The notes beneath the pieces are model-generated. The model did not search any database. It was not told the DNA's origin and saw nothing but the letters and a program-made list of their open reading frames with translations. Shown one piece after another: positions 54,701-64,000 of a DNA stretch of 64,000 nucleotides (its first letter is position 1; each line of letters begins with the position of its first letter). The stretch is from Gyrodactylus bullatarudis. Taxonomy: Eukaryota > Platyhelminthes > Monogenea > Gyrodactylidea > Gyrodactylidae. Where the stretch lies: positions 1-64,000 of the forward strand of contig SSNU01000106.1 of the NCBI GenBank assembly GCA_012064415.1. The letters are read 5' to 3'. Position numbers and translations under genes: made by a program.

Positions 54701-57700
54701 CTATGGAGTACAATCTTTTGTTGAGTTGCAACCCGACTTCAGCTGATGTTGAAAGATGTTTTTCAAAACTTAAGCATTTTTATGACAAAAATAAAACATT
54801 CAAAGAAGAGAACTTGGAAAAATATTTTATTTTGTATGCTAACAAAACTGACTAAAATTTCCCCCTTTTTTCCATTTTTAAAAATAAAATTGCGATTTAT
54901 TTGCCCCTTTGAAGATATTTTTGCGATATTTTTCATTATTTTTTTCCATTTATTTGCCGCCCTAGTAATAACATTGTAATACATCTCTCTCTAGTAATGA
55001 ATAGCTCTCGAGTCTATAGTTCACATTGATTTTGATCTTTCTATAGAACTATTTCAAGAATCTCTTCTCATGTACAAACATCAATTTTGTACTCTCTATC
55101 TATTTATCTGCATGAGAAATGCCTTTTCTGGCACATTTAACTCGTCTCATCGTTAACTAGTGATCAAGATGAGGTCATACTTTTTTTACTGCATTCACTC
55201 TCACAGGAGATAAACCTGTTTGATCTATCCATTTTAACAATAAACAAACCCCTCTAAAGATTCTCCACAAACATTTGGTGAGTTTTTCGCATTAATCCTT
55301 TTTTACTCTCGTCTAAATCCATCAGAAATAAAAGAAGGGCTTGTGATATGATTCATTACTCATCTTTACCCCCTTGACAATTTAATGTCGCATAGACAAA
55401 GATTAGACACATTTTCAAGGATTATTACAATAATAATAAGGGTACTTGCTCTCTTTCTGAGGTCACTTCTGAATTGTGACACATTTTGAAAGCGATTATG
55501 CCAGAAACAAGGATGAATTTGACAAATAATAATAATTAGCCTTGCATTGCATAAATCTTGTACGAATAATTACAATTTTATTGTCATCTTCCCTCTTATT
55601 CTCCTCAGATGATTGTATTTCTTTTTTATTTTTGTCATTATATACATTTTACTCCCCATTTTCCTCACGTAATATACACATTTATTAGTTAGTGAGATTA
55701 GATTGTAAAATGATTCACTCTTATTGATAATCTCACTATTTCAAGAATGAAATTGTAATTCATTGATAATGATGATGACTAGATCCGGCGTACTGTTTCT
55801 TCTTCTACTCTTTTTGGACACAACCACTATCAATTACTTTTTATGTTAGTTTTTATGATGGTAAACAAAAAATTGCACACAACAACGACATCTTCATCAA
55901 GTGTCTTAATCATGAATCATTTCATTTAACCCAATTTCTTGTCAAAAATAAAGTTTACTCTCTCTCTCTTCCGTCAAGTTTTTACGCAGACTAGGGTAAT
56001 ACATACATTTTTACAACTCATTAGGCTATTTGCACATTCAATAGAGAATTAAATTATTCTGATAGTTATTTAAAATCCCTTTGCTACATATCCGAAAATG
56101 TTAAATTATGAGTATCAGAAAAATAAAATTTTTGAATTTAATTTATAAAAATCTTCTTTTCTATGTAAAAGCGTCCAAATCTCTCAAAAAATTGTATTAC
56201 CCTAATACAGGCCCTCTAGAAAAGTAATGACTAATATTTTTCTATTATGCTCTCTCCTTCCAGTGCTATACAGACATTCAAGTTCAAACAGATTTCACTC
56301 TCTCAAACCTTCAAACAGACTGCTATGCTGAACCAGACCAGCCTCCATCAATCAGCCCTGTTATGTCAGAGGACCACAAGATGCTCATTGAGGAACGGGA
56401 TCATCTTAGCAATCAGGTCTTAATCCTGAGCAAGGAACTTCACGTGGCCCAGATGAACCTGCAGATTATTGGCGAACAAAACGATCGCCTACGCAGCAAA
56501 TGCAAGAAATATGTAAGATCTTCGTTACAATTTATAGTTTGTGTAATCTTTCTCAAATGAAGCTTTTCATCAAGGAAAACGAAGTCGAAATGTCAATGAA
56601 AAAGAATAATGATCTCAAAAGAGACATTGAAAAACTACAAAGTGAGTTCTTTATTATTCTTTAATTAAAGTTTTTTTTGCCCATCAAGAATATTTTCGTT
56701 TGGTTCTCAACCCATAAGGAAGGTTAGAAAAAACTAGCATATATTTGAGTGATAACCCTTACATTTCAGACTCTACCCCCCCCCGGTAACATGTAAATAC
56801 TATCACAATGCAAAATATTTCGTGGCTTCCATTAGTCCATTTTGTGATTTTATTTCAGTCCTCACTATAGAGGAGGCGGGAGGAACAAAGAGTTGTCAAC
56901 GGAGACTGTACTTGGAACTAGAATTAAACTAGAGTTTTTATCCAAGTGTCTTCACAATGTCGTTATTTCAATGTCCAAATCTTTTTTAGCACACCTCTAT
57001 ATATTAAAAATATATTAAAAATCGGTTATCCTCATATGGACATGGTAATAATCTGAGACTATACTTTGCTAGTAGGTTTCATGTTTAAAACCCCGCTAAA
57101 TTGTAAACCTTTTAACATTTCCCTGATGTTTTCAAAGTATATTTTATATCAAGACTCCGTTCTACCAACAGGCTAGATTTTTTCTCGAATGCATGAATAT
57201 TGGTTTATTTCTTATCTGACGAGAAAATTTCGCATCTACTCGATAAGATATACTACGATTCTTCATTAATTAGAAAAATTATTGCGAATTTTACATTCTT
57301 CGAATCAAATTCTATTAATTTTTTTAAACTTTATTATTGATTGCATTCATGGCTAGAGGGATAGTAATATATTACTTTTGTGATTAGTTGTCAAATTTCT
57401 CATTGCAAAACAAATATTGTTTTGATATAGAACACTCGATTTTTTCAATTTTTCGAGTAAAAAAACAATGTAGGCTGTAGAAAATACAATGAAGCTTCAA
57501 TTTCGAAAGACCCTACAGTAAAGAGCATCCGATAAAAGGCAGTGAAATATTTGAATTAAGAAATATCTTTCATACGTATTTACATGTTTCACTCTCAACA
57601 CTCTTTGTCTAAACATGTATTAATTAATGTGTCTGATAAATCATTATCATTACTTTCCTAATTCTTGAAAAAAGGTATCATGTACAATTAATCCTTGTCT

Positions 57701-60700
57701 TTGTTCCCTAATTTGCAACATAATACTTTCGATTCCTTATTCAGAAATTCATCCATTTGAGAGTGAGTTTCTCTCAACACAAATAAAAAAGCAAGAATCC
57801 TTTATTACCTCATTTTTTGTGATGAAAAAATGATTTGTGACCAATCCTCTCTGATCGAGATTATTTCTTTAGAATCATAAATTATTCCCATTATTGTTTT
57901 ATGGTTTTGTTTTGTGTCTAGGCAGAAAGAATCATTTCAAATCACTCCTCAGTTCAATCTGGTAACCCTCTTCTGTAGTTGATAAGACGCTTATTATCGA
58001 GATTCCCTTCGGTTTGATCAAAAAAACCATGATCAAGATTACAGGCATCTTATCCACTGAAGAATCGTCATGAAGAGCTGAACCAGGCTAAAAATCAAAA
58101 ATTTGAAAAATCTACATCTAATGTCCATCGAATTATTCGGCTAGAACTAAAAACCTGACGTTTACAAAAATGACATAATCTTGTTCAGGGTTAAATTCTT
58201 AACAATTAAGGGAAATGTTGAAAATTTACCTATTTTTTTCCAAACTTCTCAACTCCAACTCAATTTTGTGCCCAAATTCGGATACAGTATTTTGGTTGAT
58301 TCTCATTGACTATTGCAAAGATCTCCTCTAAATAGAATTTTTTATTTTACCCCGAAAGGGATAACAATTCTAATGGGTTATTATTATTCAAAATAAAATG
58401 AAACGAATTAGTCTAAATCTTATCACAACCCATAGACTCTGATTATCTGGCCAAATCATACAATTCAATAGAATCTCAAGACTCTTTCTACTACTATCTC
58501 TGATCATATGAATGTATATACTCTATCATAATTGTCAACTGAGTCTGCAAGATGAAGCAATCTGTATGAAGAGCTCAATCTTTGTCTTCTTTATTATTCT
58601 CTCTGGAATAAACCGACATATTCACTGTTTTACTGCAATGTATTGGTGATAATTATCAGCTACAGAGTTCACATTTATCTATTTTATTTTTATAAACAAA
58701 GTTATCTTAGTTTTTTAACCTATGACTTTTGATGATTGAACGTGTGAAAATGTACCGTTCTTCTTTAGCAAAATAATCTTCTTATAGTTCAATCAAGCTT
58801 TGATTGCATTTTGACACATTATTTTGAACCAAATTATTTATTTTCTCTTATCGAAATTAATTTAAATTTAGGCTACTGTGAAAAGATGGCCGAGAAGATA
58901 AATGAGGATCAACACTTTCGTCGGCTATACCTCAACCTTGTAAAGAATCAAAAACAATTTGAAGATCATTCCCTTGAGGAGTCCACAGAATCATCCAATT
59001 TCGACGATGATGCCTGCTATATGAATGAACCTGAGCATAGAAATAACAACTATCATCCTGAATATTGTCATGAAGAATTCGACAGATCGTCCAACTCTTT
59101 CATTGAGTATGATAAATTATTTTTCACGGTTTTGAATTTTGAGATGAAAATTTTTTGCGAAGATGAACAAATTTTTTGTTTCCAAGATCGCTGTTAATTA
59201 ACAAAGGATTCGAATTTTCTATGGAAGAATTTTTCATTTTCATTTCAGCTAGCCCCTGGACCCTGTAAAGATGTTTATTTTCTTAAGATTTTACAGATTT
59301 TATTTCATAAATTATTTTGATAATTATACAAAAAGAAATCCTACATAAACTACTTACAAGTAGAAAGAATAAAAATTTGAAAACGACAATTGATAAATCT
59401 TAATCAGTTTTTATTCTAACAATTCGGTTTACTCATAAGTAGTTTATGCAAGATTTTTTGGTGAATTAATGATTAAAATATTTTAATAATATTGTGTTAT
59501 TTTTTGTGGCTCTACTGATGACATAATCAAGAAATTTACATTTTTCAGAACACAGAATAGTTGAGTGCATCTGGACTATTATAATTCGAATGGTCGATTA
59601 TTTTGACTTGACACACACAATATACTAATCCAATTGGTTGAATTTATTCATCTTTCTCTAGCTTCCCCAGATATCATGCAAATAATAACAATCCTCCCTC
59701 AATCCAGTATGATCCACACTGGCCAGATGACGGTAAGACTTTTCTTCTTGATTAATAATATTTTATATAGAATGGACTGAATAAAACTGCCTTTACATGC
59801 TGGCCAAATTCAATCATCATAAGATCCAGATTTGATCCAGATATCATTATTTAGTTCTTATTCTCTTTCATTCATTTCTATTTTGAATACTATGACTTCT
59901 ATTAAATCCATTAGTTTGAGAAAAACCATGTAGATTCAAACAGGATTTAAGAGATAACTAGAGCCTCAAAAATTAATACCTAAAAATAATTTTTGAAGAT
60001 TTAAAAATTTGATAAGTATTATTTTTCGATTTTAATACTTTATCGCTAATTTACAACAAATATCTTACATGAACTACTTATAAGTAAACAGAATAAAAAT
60101 TTGAAAAACAAATTAATGTTGAAATTGATCTAAAACATCGAGATAATATCCAAATTACCAAGGCTATTTTTGAGCTTAGCAAATTGTTAGACAATGTAAA
60201 TCATCTCTCTATCTCAAAAATGAGGATTGAGTTCATTGATATGGATGAGATAAAATGCTTCTATAAAGTATTATTTTAATACCTTATCTTCAAAATAATA
60301 CATTTTAAGACCTTATAACTTTCAACCCTGTTGACATTGCAGAAAAATTTTAAGTTTAAAATGGTTTTCATAACAGAGGGAATAGCTGGTTAAAATAAGC
60401 ATTTTAATACTTCTTGAGGCTCAAGAGATAACTATGGCTAGCCAAACGAATAACATGATTTTCGAAACTAAATAGCATTTTTCCTCAATATTACAGCGAT
60501 AATTAGCAAATCGTCACGATTAGAATTACAATGTAGATATAAACCTAAAAAACCTTATGAAAACAAGGGATCAAAATCTCTCGTAATTGATTTCATTCTC
60601 TTTAACAGGTTCCTCTGTAAATAGTGACATTCTCAGGTCGCGCAATTCAATCGTCAATATTCACAAGGACCCTAGAGTAAGAGTGAGTACCTTCTTTATG

Positions 60701-63700
60701 AATAAAGTTTCTCTAATCTTTCTCAAAGAGACTTGATTCTTTCTTCAAGGATATCGCCTGTCATCATAGGACACCGAGTCGTTCATCCATCTCGTCTCTA
60801 CGCTCAAACCTTAGTCAAATAAAGAATTACCCCGAACAAAAGAGACCCGCTTTCATCGATAAAACTCCCCAAGCAAATATTGTCAAAGAATCCGATCGTA
60901 CCAATTGCAGGAGTCCTACTTTGAGTCAGTTAAATTCCTTTATTGTTATTTTTCTTTTTCAATTCATTATTTGCCACCAGCATGATGAAAATATTGAGTT
61001 GTAGCAAAATTTTTTTGTGGGTGTGAGTCAGTTTCTTTTCTTGTTTCTTTCTGCGAATTTAACACGTGAATTTCATTCTTGAAGCCTATAAAGAAACTTG
61101 AGGTTCTCACATTGACAGAGAAGATGTCTTTTTATAAGTTCGAGACAACTTGAATGTTTGCTCGTCTTGACTTCTCTTTTGCTCAATAAAATATGAGGCC
61201 TTTGAAAATATTAAAATTTCATCTTTGAACAATAACTGTATAGACTTTAAGTTTGCGATCGTATAGTTGATATATTTTATAGTTTAGAAGTTGGCAAATG
61301 CCAAATTTTTAACCTCCATTATTTTGCAGATTATATCTGTCTTTTCAGAATTTTTATACAAACTAAAATAAACATTTTTGATCAAAAATTAGACACTAAC
61401 GTCGAACAAATTTTAATCTAAAAATACTGGAACAAAATAATCAGTATGGTTGCGATTTAAAATTTCTTTCTAGTTTTTACTCATCTTATTAGAAAACTCT
61501 TCGCTGTATCAAGTATTGCTCAACTTTTAACACTACAAGGAACAACTTCTAATTTCTAATTAGAAATTATAATTTGTTGTTTTAAGCTATTATGAGGGTT
61601 TGGAAGAATGACAAATAAATAACCAATAAAGCTTACTGTCACTGTCCATTTTATTTATTGGAGATTTTGAAGAGGTCTCATTGAACCTTGAAGAATATAA
61701 ATCAAACGTTTATTCTACAATTTCGCCTTCATATCCATGCAAATTCTTCCCCTATGAGTAATTATCGAGTGACTGCACCTTTCAAAAAGAAAGGGGAGAA
61801 AAATATTTCAAGTATCTCTCCACCGAATTAACTCGCACGATTTTCTTTTAGGAGAAATAAATATCTTGAAAATAAATGAAACTAAACTCTATGTAGATCA
61901 ACTTTCCATCTATTCTGAGGTCAAGATGGATAATGAAGAAAATTTTCATTAGGTTCACACACAATCTTCCTCATCCGCTCAAAAGTTTTTCTTTGTTTTT
62001 CTCGTTATATTAATCCCCCCTGAAAATTACCACCTGAAAACGTGTGTGGGTAAAATTTGTATAGGTTTTTCTTACTTCAACTTTATAACAAAAAGGTGTG
62101 AAATGTTTATCGTTTCTCTTTTGACACGAAAATAATATATATTTCTTTTGTTTTTGTTGTTATTACATTGCCGCAATTATGATAAACAACAATAAAAAGT
62201 ATACTATATTTCCTTTTACCTCAGTTTATTTCAAATCCCGAATTCTCACATGAACCCAAATTTTTAAAATACCCCTTGATTCAATTCTTGGACTTTTGGG
62301 TGATAAATTATCACTAGTAAAAAAGTTATTAGACGTTTGATTTAAAAGAAAAGCCTTTTCCTTCTAATAAAGTATGATTAAATGAAAAAATTTCACAATT
62401 TAGCTGAAAAAATCTCTTGCATCTGTACGTTTTTTTTGACTTGGTGAACTTATCATTTTCTCTTTCTATCATTTTCATTATGTATAAATTTTTAAATCCA
62501 TCTTCTTTTTCCCAGCAAAAGAAGAACTGGAAGAGTTGAGCCGAAGGAATCGCCTCTATCCAAAACATTTGCAATCAACCTATCCAATTATGACACAGGT
62601 TCGTCTAGAACAAACACTCACCCCAGATAATCCTCTTAGATGACCCTGTGTATATTAAACTATATTTTATAAATTTTTCTAGCGCGTTCCACCTAACGTT
62701 GTCTTGGAATCATTTACGGAACAAAAGAACCTCCCGTTGCCAAATTCCGATTCTGAAAATATCGACCGTGACATCAAGGAAATTGAAAGACTCACCCTCA
62801 ATGCCCAGCGAAGACGAAGTCAATATCCTCTATCTACTAAAATGAGCAAGACCGGCTCGGTTCAACTTTCAACTCAAAGTCTCAACCTTGGGGATAACTC
62901 CTCCAGATATGGCAAAGAATCATCTTCTTCATATGACTTTGTGAGAAACAAAAAGGTTTGTCCTCTTTACAAATAAATCAATTTCGTTATCCAAGATATA
63001 TCCCTTTACAAATGTTTTAAATTTCCAAGGAAAGTTTGAGAAAATCAACATTTATATTCTAACAATAAATGGAACATTTCGCCAAGTCTTTTTTCAAGGG
63101 TTTTGGAATAAATTTTCGCTCTTTTATTCAAGAATTTCTTGTTCTTCAAGTCCCAATGTTCCTTCAAAGGCACCTACCACTTCAGAAATTCATCGCCAGG
63201 TCTATAAATGCTTATGGGTTTAATTAGTTTGTTTTATCACAAGATCAATTTTAAAATCAGGTTTTATGAAATAAGCAACAAAGTCCCAATATGGGTATAA
63301 AAGGACATTATCGTCTTTTCAAAACAAACATCATCATTTAAAATTTTCAGGCCTTAATTTACGAATTTTTCTCGAGTGATTTTCTAAGGTCTTATTGGGC
63401 CGACTTTTTAGGTATTATTCTTTGTCTAAGGCTCAGAAAATACTTGGTTTACCGCACATTTGTTAGGTTGTCCATTAATATTCTAGAATACGCAGAGATC
63501 TTAGGTCTATCATCTGTAAAACTCATGTTTTATCAATTCAAAGAAAGTCAACTTTTCGTAAAAATTAATATTTGATCAAAAATTAACTTTGATTCTTAAT
63601 CAGCCTTTCCGTAATATATTCGATAGAAAAAAATCAAAAGTGTCTCTGGAACTTTGAGGGTTCAAAACAAATCAGTCATCATAAAACCCATTAGAAACAT

Positions 63701-64000
63701 TATTATCCAGCTAATTTGTAAAAATCATTTTGGCTACACCTGAAATATGACTTAGATACCCTTGATAAGGAATTTCTTCCTCCAAATATGAAAAGATCAA
63801 GAAGAATTGATCCAGAATTTTATTTTTCAATTGAAAATTGCAGGAAATCAGAGTTTTCCAACTTTTTTTACCCAGAAATATAAGAATGGTTCATTATGAT
63901 CGAATGCCTGCTCGTCTCTATTCGAAACAGTGCACCATAATAGGAAATGATAATCCAGTTGATTTTTCATTAGCCCTTGAAATTTTCTCCCAAGATTTAT
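51742..64000 (+). CDS. NuMA/Mud-type spindle-positioning protein, 13 exons seen, 3' end beyond the window
   Basis: Exons: 51742-51860, 51892-52500, 52562-52860, 53013-53101, 56264-56512, 56563-56641, 58872-59106, 59662-59732, 60609-60682, 60750-60924, 62516-62598, 62683-62955, 63844 to the edge. Phases agree at every junction; 785 residues come before the partial last exon. Residues 1-130 form a Hook-like domain of NuMA type (LLFKWSKLVLDLNENLTNID, then ESLFILLLLTITGTYHSKS). Charged coiled coil follows (about 135-345 and again near 405-480). Exon 11 carries ELEELSRRNRLYPKHLQSTY followed by P (671-690), which fits the RNR-x2-P-x-HL-x3-YP pattern in NuMA's LGN/Pins-binding segment. Family role: links cortical LGN/Pins and dynein to orient the spindle. 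The coiled coil is far shorter than the roughly 1,500 residues of vertebrate NuMA. Intron 1 is 31 nt. The exon 10 donor (GTCAGT) and exon 11 donor (GTTCGT) are weak. Confidence 0.8.
53173..54964 (+). mobile_element. Full-length hAT transposon with perfect 8-bp target duplication
   Basis: Ends TAGGGCGGAAAAT and its inverse-type partner TAGGGCGGCAAAT. Both are flanked by GTAATAAC (53165-53172 and 54965-54972), a perfect 8-bp duplication. 1,792 bp, with one intact transposase gene between the ends. The clean ends, exact duplication and open ORF indicate recent insertion into intron 4 of the NuMA homologue. Confidence 0.92.
53497..54855 (+). CDS. hAT-family transposase with CGGBP1-like N-terminal zinc finger, intact
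   Basis: 452 codons without interruption. An N-terminal BED-type finger (C30, C33, H48, H54) resembles that of CGGBP1. The catalytic triad candidates are D144 (FIQVDES), D208 (LLLLSDAASY) and E419 (NPTSADVERCFS). The conserved C232-x2-H235 motif (TCFAHLLHN) lies between the second D and the E, and the RW motif is at 285-286. The C-terminal PTSADVERCFSKLKHFYDKN block is the usual hAT dimerisation signature. The enzyme would excise and insert DNA between 8-bp duplications in the nucleus. All diagnostic residues are present, so it could be active. Same orientation as the host gene. Confidence 0.9.
   Translation: MPVPRQVVKLLSEYGSTFKIDKVQIGFVKCTICPATFKGTKLEYILKHVKTNKHVDAMSRSAKQEAISFEKTKDVNKIIAKGFLSAGIPLRKLDNPGIKQMFEELGVKVCSSVTARSHLDEFYDLEKDSFREYVHEKKIFIQVDESKVNQKSICAILIGILEKPENTLVCDIIEVKEKLTYEFIVKSVKKVLESYRIEKDNFLLLLSDAASYMMKAKRYLKMEYPKLFHVTCFAHLLHNCSMLVKESMENVDKLIGSVKAATIKNKSRRDLFSDMKRPPTPIPTRWGTWIEAVEYYCENLPAVRKIFSEENEDGIIMKNVKKCLANDQLTRDLSMIQRCYMPLVQSIKEMENRKTSLKKGIEIIQNLDFKEDPLKIAQYLKSRLNENDATKIFQMEDENISPMEYNLLLSCNPTSADVERCFSKLKHFYDKNKTFKEENLEKYFILYANKTD
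54973..56263. other. NuMA-homologue intron 4, distal part
   Basis: A+T-rich, with short CTCTCTCT runs. No exon or element seen before the exon 5 acceptor. Confidence 0.45.
56642..58871. other. NuMA-homologue intron 6
   Basis: 2.2 kb with a run of ten C bases near 56771. No exon or element could be supported. Confidence 0.45.
59344..59448. repeat. Inverted repeat in NuMA-homologue intron 7
   Basis: CATAAACTACTTACAAGT (59344) pairs with the inverse ACTCATAAGTAGTTTATG (59431-59448). A third copy (CATGAACTACTTATAAGT) lies at about 60069, inside the hAT-like MITE. This suggests a related element fragment. Confidence 0.5.
59959..60424. mobile_element. hAT-like MITE with perfect 8-bp target duplication
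   Basis: Ends TAGAGCCTCAAAAATTAATA and the inverse of TTGAGCCTCAAGAAGTATTA. Perfect flanking GAGATAAC at 59951-59958 and 60425-60432. 466 bp, no ORF. Shares ends with the copy at 37057-37624 but not with the intact hAT at 53173. Confidence 0.85.
60925..62515. other. NuMA-homologue intron 10
   Basis: 1.6 kb, A+T-rich, no exon or element supported. Ends with a strong polypyrimidine tract (TCTTCTTTTTCCCAG). Confidence 0.45.
62956..63843. other. NuMA-homologue intron 12
   Basis: About 0.9 kb without a supported feature. The following exon (from 63844) is open in the required frame to the window edge. Confidence 0.4.

Noticed and set aside
54746..54984. Frames overlapping the end of the hAT transposase
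   Set aside because: Out-of-frame shadows of an intact 452-codon ORF.
1..64000. Bacterial-type features (operons, CRISPR arrays, riboswitches), tRNA and rRNA genes
   Set aside because: The window is eukaryotic nuclear DNA. No regular spaced repeat array, cloverleaf or rRNA signature was seen on either strand.
1..64000. Assigning the sequence to a named taxon such as a dicyemid or a larvacean
   Set aside because: Very short introns hint at such groups, but the long transposon-rich introns and gene set do not settle it without database comparison.

Overview
The window is animal nuclear DNA. It is strongly A+T-rich, its genes are split by GT-AG introns, and its proteins are metazoan: a DEG/ENaC channel subunit, polyhomeotic, a Nova-type KH protein and a NuMA/Mud-type spindle protein. 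I could not assign a taxon. The combination of introns of 23-62 nt with introns of up to 11 kb is distinctive. Introns of about 26 nt are known from dicyemids and short ones from larvaceans, but the long, transposon-filled introns here do not fit a uniformly compact genome.

Layout. 1-290: relic of a Penelope-like retroelement. 329-2023: intronless DEG/ENaC subunit with an altered selectivity filter. 2024-4818: repeats, including a 900-bp near-perfect palindrome. 4819-6201: two divergently transcribed small four-pass membrane proteins. 6527-16670 (minus): polyhomeotic homologue in 8 exons, 910 codons. Its second intron contains a complete gene on the opposite strand (12368-15814), a membrane-anchored carbonic-anhydrase-related protein that has lost all zinc ligands. 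16825-48612 (plus): Nova/Pasilla-type splicing factor with three KH domains in 9 exons, divergent from polyhomeotic across only 154 bp. Its introns hold a Penelope-like element, foldback elements, MITEs, a FLYWCH-type TIR element and a broken hAT transposase. 48613-51741: intergenic. 51742 to the window end (plus): compact NuMA/Mud homologue, whose fourth intron carries a full-length, apparently intact hAT transposon.

The named genes do not form one pathway. Polyhomeotic is a PRC1 chromatin subunit, Nova regulates splicing, NuMA positions the spindle, and the channel and CA-related proteins are surface proteins. What links the region is architecture: divergent gene pairs with short shared promoters, a nested gene, ultrashort introns beside long ones, and introns loaded with at least eight kinds of transposable element. 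Many of these have readable TIRs and target-site duplications. Every exon model was built by eye from splice sites and phase continuity; none is backed by transcript data.
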